Shown here piece by piece: positions 1-8,698 of a DNA stretch of 64,000 nt. The DNA is taken from contig NZ_JAMQBK010000029.1 in the NCBI RefSeq assembly GCF_023701485.1, forward strand, positions 1 through 64,000, written 5' to 3'. A program made the translations under genes and the position numbers. Numbering within the stretch: the stretch's first letter is position 1; each line of letters begins with the position of its first letter. The notes beneath the pieces were generated by a model. That model searched no databases. It had not been told where the DNA came from and saw only the letters and a program-made list of their open reading frames with translations. This stretch comes from Aporhodopirellula aestuarii (lineage in GTDB: Bacteria > Planctomycetota > Planctomycetia > Pirellulales > Pirellulaceae).

Positions 1-19
1 TTATTTCCGAACAAGTCCT

Positions 20-1105
20 ATGCGACGTTTCCTTTTCCGCCAACGCCCAGACAACAACGTAACACAGGTCCCTCAAGTCGCTGTCGGCGTGACGCACTTG
101 TGCGGGGCTGGTCGCTTGCACAAGCGGGGGAATCATTTTGAGTTTCAGACCGAATCGGGACGTCAATTGAGAATTGATGCCGGTGATCTGAACGAGATCA
201 TCGCTTATGACGAAGTCACCTTGACCACCTCGGCGATGCAATTGGCGAGTGACTCGGGGATTACCGTTTCTTGGATGACGCCGGGCGGCGCGTATCTTCG
301 CGGTCGGCTTTCGGTGGACCAAACCGAGCGATCACTGATGCGGTTGATGCAATATGCGGCCTGGGAAGACCGGACGTGGCAAACATTAACGGCTCGGCAG
401 GTGGTGAGCGAGAAGCTACAGACGGTTGTCTCGGCCACTCGGCACTATCAGCGACAAGGGAGAACGGTCTGCAAAGGCGACCTCGGAAAAATCGAGTCAG
501 CTATCCGGCAGTGCGAATCGGCCGATGTGGCTGCTCTCCGAGGCATCGAAGGATCGGCCGCCGCAGCCTGGTATCAGCGTGTGGGAATTTGGTTGCCAAA
601 TGAATGGAAGTTCTCTGGGCGCAATCGTCGTCCTCCCAAGGATCCCGTCAACGCCTTGCTCAGTCTCGGATACATGCACTTGTATCGTCGCACGGTAGCG
701 CGGATCGAGGCGGCCGGCTATGAAGCCTCGCTCGGAGCCTTGCACGAGTTCCGACCGGGACGCATGAGTATGGCGTGTGATCTGATGGAGCCACTGCGGA
801 TCCCAGTGGTCGATCGCTTTGTACTTGGGATGATCTCACGTCGCATGGTTCAGATCTCGGATTTTGAAACACGAAAGCCAACGGGATGTCGGCTTTCAAG
901 CGAAAAATTGCCCCAGGTCTTAGGTCGATTGGAAGAGCATTGGCATCAGAATTTCTTTGTCCAACATCTTGATCATGCCTTGCAGCGATGGTCGGAGGGA
1001 CTTCGGAGTCGAGTGAGCGAATCGACCAGCCGCGCGGCGGCGTATCTGAAAAAACGGGCGACCCGTGCTGCCCGAGAGCTCGATGATGGGCCCTATGCGC
1101 CGTGA
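20..1105 (+). CDS. cas1: CRISPR integrase Cas1 (possibly 5'-incomplete)
   Basis: Cas1 is the metal-dependent integrase that inserts new spacers at the leader end of the array. The family signatures are visible: the conserved Glu in LRGIEGSAAAAWY, the His in LHEFRPGRMSM, and the acidic DLMEPLR segment that completes the metal site. The C-terminus is basic and helical. The first ATG lies 20 bases into the window, but the frame is open to the window edge (YFRTSP precedes the Met). The first ~30 residues do not look like the usual Cas1 N-terminal beta domain, which begins near VTHLCGAGRLH. The real protein could therefore be longer, for example joined to an upstream Cas6 or reverse-transcriptase domain. 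No Cas2 follows; the array leader starts directly after the stop. Confidence 0.93.
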   Translation: MRRFLFRQRPDNNVTQVPQVAVGVTHLCGAGRLHKRGNHFEFQTESGRQLRIDAGDLNEIIAYDEVTLTTSAMQLASDSGITVSWMTPGGAYLRGRLSVDQTERSLMRLMQYAAWEDRTWQTLTARQVVSEKLQTVVSATRHYQRQGRTVCKGDLGKIESAIRQCESADVAALRGIEGSAAAAWYQRVGIWLPNEWKFSGRNRRPPKDPVNALLSLGYMHLYRRTVARIEAAGYEASLGALHEFRPGRMSMACDLMEPLRIPVVDRFVLGMISRRMVQISDFETRKPTGCRLSSEKLPQVLGRLEEHWHQNFFVQHLDHALQRWSEGLRSRVSESTSRAAAYLKKRATRAARELDDGPYAP

Positions 1106-1330
1106 TGTCTTTACAGGTAGATGATATTTGGGAGAATCGATTGGTTAGCGGATTTAAGCGTATTCTGACCATCGCGAACTAGGCAAGTTGTAGATTCTTA
1201 TTGGGTAAGGACTTAGGTCAATGCACCTGCGAGCAAATCATCGCGACCCGCATTTCCAAGGGCATCTTGTCTCGACTCAGGCAAAACCGTACCCTAAGTG
1301 CAGCGTTGAAGGTAACTTGCGACGGCGACC
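1106..1330 (+). promoter_or_regulatory. Presumed CRISPR leader
   Basis: This 225-bp stretch lies between the cas1 stop and the first perfect repeat. It is assigned as leader because the repeats on this side are identical while the last two at the far end are decayed, which is the usual sign of the old, leader-distal end. No clear promoter boxes were picked out by eye, so the array promoter within it is inferred. Confidence 0.6.
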
Positions 1331-2946
1331 GTCTCAGTACTGCCGGCCAATCACAGGCCATTGAAACAGCATTGCCGACGCTATCAAAGATGAATGGTTC
1401 ACCGTCTCAGTACTGCCGGCCAATCACAGGCCATTGAAACGCGGTTTGTGCTGTTCTTTGTGGTTGCGTACTTAACTGTCTCAGTACTGCCGGCCAATCA
1501 CAGGCCATTGAAACGTACATCAAAAGCTCTACCCATTTGCCGAACCACGTGTCTCAGTACTGCCGGCCAATCACAGGCCATTGAAACGCCACTTCCGCAT
1601 GGTAGCGGCTAGATCATCCGGGGTCTCAGTACTGCCGGCCAATCACAGGCCATTGAAACGGGGTGATCTGCGATGGTCCACGCCTTGCGGCGATGTCTCA
1701 GTACTGCCGGCCAATCACAGGCCATTGAAACAGGCAGGGCCTGATGAAGAGTGTGCATAGCAATGGTCTCAGTACTGCCGGCCAATCACAGGCCATTGAA
1801 ACGCACTGAATCCAATGCTGCGTTTCTTTTCAATGTCCGCGTCTCAGTACTGCCGGCCAATCACAGGCCATTGAAACCAGTCGTCCATATAGCGATCCTT
1901 CTCCGCCGAGGTCTCAGTACTGCCGGCCAATCACAGGCCATTGAAACTCGGGAGTTGGCTGCGTGAACACATTGACGCCGTCTCAGTACTGCCGGCCAAT
2001 CACAGGCCATTGAAACCGTTTGGGAGGCGTGATGGTCTTTTTGGACTCTTCGTCTCAGTACTGCCGGCCAATCACAGGCCATTGAAACCATCCTGGACAT
2101 AGGTCCGGGTCAGTTTCGAGTGGTCTCAGTACTGCCGGCCAATCACAGGCCATTGAAACAGTCGGCGTAGACGCCTTCTACGATCTCCGCTGGGTCTCAG
2201 TACTGCCGGCCAATCACAGGCCATTGAAACTTACCGCACAATCGCATACCGACTAGGCGTAGGTCTCAGTACTGCCGGCCAATCACAGGCCATTGAAACT
2301 CTTCCAGCATGGCGAGATAGTAGGCGATCCCTCTGTCTCAGTACTGCCGGCCAATCACAGGCCATTGAAACTCCAGCTCATCGACTGGGTTGTGCGGGAT
2401 ATGCTCCTGTCTCAGTACTGCCGGCCAATCACAGGCCATTGAAACGCGATGATCGCCAGTTTTACCTCGCTAATCGCAAGGGTCTCAGTACTGCCGGCCA
2501 ATCACAGGCCATTGAAACACATTCGACACTGTGGATTCGAAAGTCACTACGGGTCTCAGTACTGCCGGCCAATCACAGGCCATTGAAACGGTCGGTCATG
2601 AACGCGGCGAGTTCTTGCGCATCGTCTCAGTACTGCCGGCCAATCACAGGCCATTGAAACTTTAGCTCGTCCATGTGAGCTAGGTCTAGATACGCGTCTC
2701 AGTACTGCCGGCCAATCACAGGCCATTGAAACGCCTTGTCGGCTCCGTATGCTCGGCCTGAACCTTTCGTCTCAGTACTGCCGGCCAATCACAGGCCATT
2801 GAAACTTACCCATCTTGCCTCGAATGATCTTGGCATCGGGTCTCAGTACTGCCGACCAATCCCAGGCCAATTGAAACGGGACCTCGTAACTGTACTCGTT
2901 TCAATACGAGTCTCAGTACTGTCGGCAGCTAAATCGCCGCTGAAAC
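1331..2946 (+). CRISPR. CRISPR array, 23 repeats, 22 spacers
   Basis: Repeats are 37 bp, begin GTCTCAGTACTGCC and end ATTGAAAC, the classic eight-base 5' handle of type III and some type I crRNAs, so transcription is on the plus strand. A short GGCC/GGCC stem around the loop AATCACA sits inside the repeat. Repeat starts: 1331, 1404, 1478, 1551, 1623, 1695, 1766, 1841, 1911, 1980, 2052, 2123, 2194, 2263, 2335, 2409, 2482, 2553, 2624, 2696, 2769, 2840, 2910. The first 21 are identical. The 2840 copy has two substitutions and one inserted A (38 bp). The 2910 copy keeps only its two ends. Spacers are 32-38 bp and all different. Confidence 0.98.
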
Positions 2947-3017
2947 CTATTTGACGCTGAGCGACATGGAGGGACCAGAACTACAGCCTCGCACGCCTCT
3001 GGCAAATCGGCATCTAG

Positions 3018-3030
3018 CTGGACAGCGCCA
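3018..3030 (+). repeat. Left terminal inverted repeat of the IS
   Basis: CTGGACAGCGCCA, an exact 13-bp match to the complement of 4647-4659; preceded by CTAG at 3014-3017. Confidence 0.92.
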
Positions 3031-3053
3031 GTTTGATGTTGTTGGGTTTAGTT

Positions 3054-4594
3054 TCACGGGGATTTTGGCTCGACGCTTTTGATTTGGTCGGGGTCGATTC
3101 CGAGGTCATGATAGTCAGCGATACGTTTCTTGCGATGGTAACGACTTGCGATAGCATTGCGACGTTGATGGTAGCTGATTCGGAGACGCTCCGCTTCGTA
3201 CTGCTCGTCTCGAAGCCGTTTGGGAAGGCAGAGGCAGCGGATCACCACATCGGTCGCCCGACGCACCTGTTCAAGTGTCAGACGCTCGGCGTCGGTGACG
3301 ACCTCGCTGCGGCATAGACGATGACGAACGCGAGCACAAAACAATTGGCTGACGATCGTCACAATCATGTGACGATGGACGCACTCCCATCCGCGACACT
3401 CGAAGTGATCCAAGCCCAGCTCTTCTTTGGCTTCGCGAAAGCATGCTTCCACTTTCCATCTTCCAAACGCAACTCGCAGCAACTCGCGAACCGTCCAGCC
3501 GTCTCGACCGGGGACTTGATTGCTGATGAAGTACTTCACTTCACCCGTGCGAACATTCTTGGCAACGATCAACGTGCATTGCGAACTGACCATCCGACCG
3601 TCTTGAGTCTTGCGATAGACGACATGCCATCGAACTTCCCAAATCTCAGGACCTTTTTGCGAGTCCCGTGTGCGATAATGCTGCGGCCTTTGAGATGCCA
3701 AGCCGGGCGAGTACTTGGCCAAGTTCTGCACCTGAGAAGCCTTCGCGTCGCGAACGGCCAAACGAGGATACTTCTTTTGTCGTCCCTTGGTGTTTCGCCC
3801 CGGTTTTCGCAACACAATGGGCTTTCGCGCCCACGCATAAAAGTTTGGCGGCACTTCGCCAACGAACGCTTGCTTACGTTCATCAAGCCCATCAAGAAAC
3901 TTTCCATCTCGACCATAGAGTTCATCAAACGTCCATGCCTTCACGGTGATGCCATCGGCCATCGCTTGGTCGATCAGCACCAACGCGATCTGCGGCTTGG
4001 TCAGAAACTGGATATCATCTGGGACATGAGTTTTTTTCGGCGCAGCGTGTCGCTGGCCCAGTCTTCGGGCAAGTACATTCGGGCAGCGATCAGGCACTGG
4101 AAAGTCGCTGTGGCAAAAGACAACGCAACACTGACGACCGCATTCTCGACTTTGCCTCGGTTTCCGTTGTATTGTCGTTTGACTCCAACAGTTTCCTTGC
4201 CCGCTTTGGCCGTTCCGGTTTCGTCGATCACCCCAATGGCCTCTGGGTCGGACTGTTCGCTGGCGACCACCTTGCGGCATCGACGGAGTACTTCGTCGTG
4301 GTCCCATTTAATGGATTCGAGGAATCGCTGGAGCGTTCGCGGTGCGACCCCCTGCTTCAACGCGATCGCTTCGACGTTCTTTCGCTGCAACTCCGAGAGC
4401 AACCCGCGAACGTATGCGGCAAAGAGTCGTCGACCTTTGACGCCGTGGAAACAATCGGCAAAGAGGGCGAGAAATTGGGCGAGCATCTTTCCGAGCGATG
4501 CGATATCCTGTAGCGACGTAGAGGCGACCTTCCGTGGTTTCGTCGTGAAACAATTAGCACACGGAGGGTCGTTTCTTTTTGACTCCCAAGTCAA
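3054..4594 (-). CDS. IS701-type DDE transposase in two frames (-1 shift)
   Basis: The transposase catalyses cut-and-paste movement of the surrounding IS. The upstream frame runs from a TTG at 4594 to a stop at 4001 and holds the first catalytic Asp (GVIDETGTAKAG) and the family block GVKRQYNGNRGKVENA. The downstream frame, ending at 3054, holds the second Asp (FDELYGRDGKF) and the Glu (FREAKEELGLDHFE). The frames join at an A7 run (4031-4037 on the plus strand as T7): the upstream frame reads AAA AAA and the downstream frame follows after slipping back one base. Joined, the product is about 513 residues with a full DDE set. Either the IS uses programmed -1 frameshifting or a one-base indel in the homopolymer has inactivated it. 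Confidence 0.85.
4031..4037 (-). other. A7 slippery run, candidate -1 frameshift site
   Basis: The minus strand reads CGA AAA AAA CTC in the upstream frame, that is an A_AAA_AAA heptamer. Re-reading one base gives ACT CAT, which enters the downstream transposase frame exactly. The upstream frame stops about 30 bases later. Confidence 0.6.
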
Positions 4595-4646
4595 GCGAGA
4601 TAACTCGCGGTACAGTCACAACTTACGAAATCAGCAAGCCGCGAAG

Positions 4647-4659
4647 TGGCGCTGTCCAG
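4647..4659 (-). repeat. Right terminal inverted repeat of the IS
   Basis: TGGCGCTGTCCAG, the inverted partner of 3018-3030; followed by CTAG at 4660-4663. Confidence 0.92.
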
Positions 4660-4849
4660 CTAGAATTTGAGATCGTCGGCATCCCGTTGTTGCTCAAGCG
4701 ACCGAGTGAACGCGGAGCTTGCGAGGACCTGCTTTCCATGTCCCGCACCGATTCTTCTTTGAAACGTCAACGCTCAGGCACAGCAGCCTTTCGTGATGTC
4801 TTTGTGCGTTTCCACTCAACTCCCAACGCGAGGTGAGGATCAAGATCGA

Positions 4850-6145
4850 TCACGATTTGCCGAGTGAACTGGAGGGAAACAGATGATCCCAGAGGGTGTC
4901 CATTGCCGGTTCCATCGCCAAACACAGTTCGGATGCCGAACGAGACCGATCAAGTCCGGTTGCAATCCCTTTCCAGTGCTGACTATCGGTGTCGGCCGTC
5001 CGCCTCAGTGACGGCGCGGTGTTCGGTTCCTTGGACGTCACGATCGCTGCGGTCCTATCGGCGAGCTGGTGTGAATTCAGAGCGTCCAACCAATACTCGG
5101 ATGTTTGGTGATCGTGTCGCTGCAGGATTATGAATTGATCGATCTCCCTCAGCATTCTTTCGCGGCCCGGGGGGATCCGCCGCGGAGGGTTGTGTCGGTG
5201 GTCCCCTCCAGGAAGGTCGGCAACAACAACTGCAAAATGCCGTCGTAGCGATTGTAGTTGTGAGGTGAAATGGGTTTCCATCGAATCCGTCCAGGCACGT
5301 TTTTGCTGGCGACGGAGATCTTCGAAGACTTCCGGTTGTCGCTCCCTGCCACTCAGATACCAGGGCGGCGTGGGGGCCTGGCCATCGCAGTCCATTCGCC
5401 AACCACTCGCTCCCGCTTGATCACGATACAGATTCAGCACGTGGCTAAATACGGACTTGCCACAGTTGGGGTCTCCGATGACGCCGATGAGGTGACCGCG
5501 GTCGGTTGACGGAGAGTGTTCAGGAAGCAAGCGTGGGACCACCCCGCCATCCGAGCCGTGTACGACAATGTGACCATTTCGTGGAGCGATCACGATGACC
5601 ATCGATGCACTGGACCGAACGGCTGCGACGGATTGTGAAGCATACATTTCTACCGTGCCGCGACCTGTTAAGTAGCAACGCTGCCACGGTGGTGTGTTTC
5701 GCAAGATCGTTTCTGCCGATCTCATTGCAGATTGGATGTCGGCCGCGTTCGCCGACCGCCCGGCCGGCAGGTCCGCTTCCAAAGTGATTGAACTGCCACC
5801 ATGATCAGTTTGGGTGATCACGTGAATCAATTGGTCTTCGGAGGAACGCTCTGTTAACGCCTCGCTTTCACCTGATCGCGAAGGTGCGTCCGGGAACTGC
5901 CGCAGCGCGGTTTGGCCGTCCGCAAGGACACCACGAATTGTTGGAACGCCCGCCTGTGCGGCATGGGCGGCCGCGTAAGCGTACATCCAAATCGCACCCG
6001 GTCCAGTTAGTGTCACCGAGTTCAACCCCGTCCAATCCGGTAACGGATGCGATGCGATGTGTTCAATCGTCCAAAAACGATCGGGACTGGGATGAAATCG
6101 AACCGTCGCGGCGCCCGCTTGGATGGTAACCTCGCACCAGTTCAT
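4850..6145 (-). CDS. Tandem Csx3-like / P-loop NTPase fusion
   Basis: This 431-residue protein ends the type III operon. Two segments resemble the Csx3 core motif (typically hSGRGPIWLY): LTGPGAIWMYAYAAAH near residues 45-60 and YLTGRGTVEMYAS near 160-172. They are followed by a P-loop NTPase domain with Walker A GDPNCGKS near residues 222-229 and a Walker-B-like strand FAVVVADLPGG. Csx3 (Crn3) is a ring nuclease that degrades cyclic tetra-adenylate, and Csx3-AAA fusions are known. The segment matching the catalytic DPR of Csx3 reads IAPRNGHIVV in the second copy, so that Asp looks lost. The role in cOA sensing or turnover is inferred. The gene starts 37 bases after the cas7-ins stop and has a weak ribosome site. 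The IS right end lies about 190 bases beyond its stop. Confidence 0.75.
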   Translation of the reverse strand: MNWCEVTIQAGAATVRFHPSPDRFWTIEHIASHPLPDWTGLNSVTLTGPGAIWMYAYAAAHAAQAGVPTIRGVLADGQTALRQFPDAPSRSGESEALTERSSEDQLIHVITQTDHGGSSITLEADLPAGRSANAADIQSAMRSAETILRNTPPWQRCYLTGRGTVEMYASQSVAAVRSSASMVIVIAPRNGHIVVHGSDGGVVPRLLPEHSPSTDRGHLIGVIGDPNCGKSVFSHVLNLYRDQAGASGWRMDCDGQAPTPPWYLSGRERQPEVFEDLRRQQKRAWTDSMETHFTSQLQSLRRHFAVVVADLPGGDHRHNPPRRIPPGRERMLREIDQFIILQRHDHQTSEYWLDALNSHQLADRTAAIVTSKEPNTAPSLRRTADTDSQHWKGIATGLDRSRSASELCLAMEPAMDTLWDHLFPSSSLGKS

Positions 6146-6181
6146 TATCGTTGTTGCACCATCACACCCGTTGGTGAAGAT

Positions 6182-8698
6182 TTATCGTCTGCCACGATGT
6201 TTCTTAGTCGCTTGCCTCGAACTGCGATTGGGGTTGGTGTTGGGGCCACGATTTTTTGGCCCGCGACCTTTGGGATCGGGACCGCTTCCGGGTTGAAAAT
6301 CATCCAGGTCGTCGAGGTCGCCGTGCGATAACTGCAGGTCGTATCCGAACAGCAGGTCCGCCATGGGATCGTCCGGACGAAACTTTGGAAGGCATTGTCC
6401 TGAGATCAGCGAGTCGTCATCAAATTCGATACCGTCCTTTTGCAACCGAGATTCAAGTTTCCCTCCACGCTCGAGCGCAGTGGTTTCCAGTCCAGGTTCG
6501 CTGGTGTTGTCTCGACCCACCCGCGGTTTGGCGAACGAAGTGAACCAAATGTGTCCTCCTGCGTTAATCCCTTGGTTGGTGCGTTTCGCGGCACGCGGAT
6601 ATCGCAGGCGTTTGATAGGTTGCTGCGAGGCGCGGTAGTCATTCATACGCCCCGAAAAATCTTCGGAAACATCGGACTGCCAACCGTCAATCCGACCGGC
6701 TCCGATGGTCCATCCTTCGACGGACATTGCCCGTCCGAGTGAATCACGGAGCGCCACTACGTTCACGTCGCATAAACCCAAACCGAGCGGCTTGCCGCCA
6801 CCGATTCGCCATGGCAGGTGACACGCCGCCATCAGGAGAGCCAATTCGCGTTGAGAGAGAGAGCGAAAGCTGATTTGAAGTTCTCCGATACAGCCCGCGG
6901 TCAACAGGTCGACGGTGCGATTCAGTTTGTGAGTTCTGCCATCCGCCGGGCGGTCACGGTCAAAGACCGGTTGCTCTGTCCATCGCCAAGGTTCGTCGCC
7001 GTCGGCACCCACGCGGTAAACCTTGTAACCACGCAACCCGTCATCCTGAGAAATCCGTTTGGGGTCATCGTTGTCACGGTAGAATGCGACGCACCCCGGA
7101 TTGGGACGCGACATCGGGGCCAAGTCCACATTTCGCTCCAGTTTGGATTTTCCGTCTTGGAACACTAAATTGTCCGGCCGCAAACGTCCCGCGAAGGAGG
7201 TGACCTTGTCATGCTGCTCGACATTGACCTGACCAAATAACGCCGTGATCTCATCGACCTTGCCATCGGGTGCACGAGTTCCCACGGCGATATGGTCGGG
7301 CAACACAGCGGCGTGTTTCTTGGCCACCAACTCGGCGAGTTGTTCCCCCTCACGCCCCCAACGAGCCCACTGAATACTCTCGATAAATTGTTCGTCCTTG
7401 GAGAGTTGCAACCAAACCAGATCGCCTTTTTGGATTCGCTTCGCTGCATCTCCTGTATGACGTTCAAAATAGGCCTGCCACATTTCCGGTGCCAGCGTCA
7501 CAACGGCTTCGTCGGACTCATCAGCTAGGAAGATTCCTTCCCGTTTGCGTAGCATTCGCAGCCGATTCCATTCTCGTCGATCGGTTCGATGGAGACTTCG
7601 TTGTGCATCCGGATCATCTCGATACCGATTGAAATCCGCCGTAGCCACATCGCGGCCGACGGGCGTGCCGGATGCTTTGACCTGCCAAGGCGTTCGGTCA
7701 GTTCGCTCGGGTGAGATGAATTCAATCTCTCCACGTCCATCGAAACCAATCCAGTACGCATGCCCATTTCGCAGTTGTTCCGACCCTTTTCCGTCTGGTC
7801 GTTGGTTACCACCGAGCAATTTGATCAGGTCGCCGGCCAAGACGAGTTTGGTCTCGCCGATGCGGACGCGGCCTGGTTTGACCGCCGTACCAACTTCCTC
7901 GACTCTCGCGAGAATACATTTCGTTTTGTCCGCGTCGGGATGTCCATCAGTAAGACTACCGTCCTGGACTGCCATCGGTAGATCACGATTCTGGCACAGG
8001 TAGCTGTTTTGATTGAGGTATCCCAACGTGCCGCCAGTGATGATCGTCATTAGTGTTCGCAGCACACCGCGAACGCCCGTTGCGGGGACGATCACATCGT
8101 TGCCGATCGTCATCGCTGCATAGGTGCGATGCGAATCTTTGTCACCCGAAGTCGGCTTTGGGTTCAGCGTCATCAGTGGTCGCTGAGTGGTCACCTTCAG
8201 GTGTAGTGTGCCGGTGTATCTGGGGTCGCCGGATGCTTCTTCTGAGGTCAGGAGCGTGGGCTCACGCCGCCGATCGGTCGGATCGCCGAATGGTAGGAAT
8301 GTGTAGGGGTTGTGAAACGGCCGCTCGACAACAGACGGCGGGGCCTGCTTCATTTCGTTGCGAGATTTCTTTTTGTGGCCGTTGCCCCGCTGACCGGTCG
8401 AATGCCCACCCCGGTTTTGATTCGGTCGGTTCCCGCCTCCTCTCCCCCCCTTTTGTTTGGGCGCGGCCGAGCGTTTTGGCGGGACTGGTTCTTTGCCGAC
8501 GATCGTAACTTTGACAACCGAATTGCCATCAGGCCCGAGTTCGTACTCGGCATCGACGCCTTCAGTCGTTACATCGTCCGGGCGAAACCACTGTGCCGGC
8601 TCAGGAACTGGGCTCGACATCGGCTTGCCCTTCTTTGACAATCGCTCAAGCTGAAACCCGCCTTTTTTGGTTTTCTTCAGTTTGCCTTGTTCCGACAT
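6182..8698 (-). CDS. Type III RAMP protein, TIGR03986-like (Cas7 with insertion)
   Basis: An 838-residue Cas7-family backbone subunit that binds crRNA and probably cleaves target RNA. The N-terminal ~130 residues are low-complexity and basic (GGRGGGNRPNQNRGG and nearby). Then come HNPYTFLPFGDP, PATGVRGVLRTLMT, FAGRLRPDNL and, near the end, the glycine-rich loop IGGGKPLGLGLCD, all typical of the TIGR03986 RAMP family. The large size fits the Cas7-insertion subunit of III-Dv complexes. The start at 8698 is chosen because ATG overlaps the TAA of the upstream gene (TAATG), which implies translational coupling; the frame is open for another 55 codons upstream but these lie inside the neighbour. 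The C-terminus is basic and Pro/Gly/Asn-rich. Confidence 0.85.
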   Translation of the reverse strand: MSEQGKLKKTKKGGFQLERLSKKGKPMSSPVPEPAQWFRPDDVTTEGVDAEYELGPDGNSVVKVTIVGKEPVPPKRSAAPKQKGGRGGGNRPNQNRGGHSTGQRGNGHKKKSRNEMKQAPPSVVERPFHNPYTFLPFGDPTDRRREPTLLTSEEASGDPRYTGTLHLKVTTQRPLMTLNPKPTSGDKDSHRTYAAMTIGNDVIVPATGVRGVLRTLMTIITGGTLGYLNQNSYLCQNRDLPMAVQDGSLTDGHPDADKTKCILARVEEVGTAVKPGRVRIGETKLVLAGDLIKLLGGNQRPDGKGSEQLRNGHAYWIGFDGRGEIEFISPERTDRTPWQVKASGTPVGRDVATADFNRYRDDPDAQRSLHRTDRREWNRLRMLRKREGIFLADESDEAVVTLAPEMWQAYFERHTGDAAKRIQKGDLVWLQLSKDEQFIESIQWARWGREGEQLAELVAKKHAAVLPDHIAVGTRAPDGKVDEITALFGQVNVEQHDKVTSFAGRLRPDNLVFQDGKSKLERNVDLAPMSRPNPGCVAFYRDNDDPKRISQDDGLRGYKVYRVGADGDEPWRWTEQPVFDRDRPADGRTHKLNRTVDLLTAGCIGELQISFRSLSQRELALLMAACHLPWRIGGGKPLGLGLCDVNVVALRDSLGRAMSVEGWTIGAGRIDGWQSDVSEDFSGRMNDYRASQQPIKRLRYPRAAKRTNQGINAGGHIWFTSFAKPRVGRDNTSEPGLETTALERGGKLESRLQKDGIEFDDDSLISGQCLPKFRPDDPMADLLFGYDLQLSHGDLDDLDDFQPGSGPDPKGRGPKNRGPNTNPNRSSRQATKKHRGRR

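Larger units (their letters stand above)
3018..4659 (-). mobile_element. IS701-like insertion sequence
   Basis: A 1642-bp element bounded by perfect 13-bp inverted repeats (CTGGACAGCGCCA at 3018-3030 and its complement at 4647-4659). It is flanked on both sides by CTAG (3014-3017 and 4660-4663), a 4-bp target duplication of the YTAR type known for the IS701 family. Almost the whole interior codes for a DDE transposase on the minus strand, in two overlapping frames. It sits between the decayed end of the CRISPR array and the effector operon, so it splits the locus without breaking a recognisable gene. Confidence 0.93.

Noticed and set aside
1394-2954. Several 70-80-codon frames on both strands
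   Set aside because: They are translations of the CRISPR repeats, visible as the recurring peptides LSTAGQSQAIET and VSVLPANHRPLK.
3321-4670. A 449-codon open frame on the plus strand
   Set aside because: It is antisense to the IS transposase and extends across the right inverted repeat.
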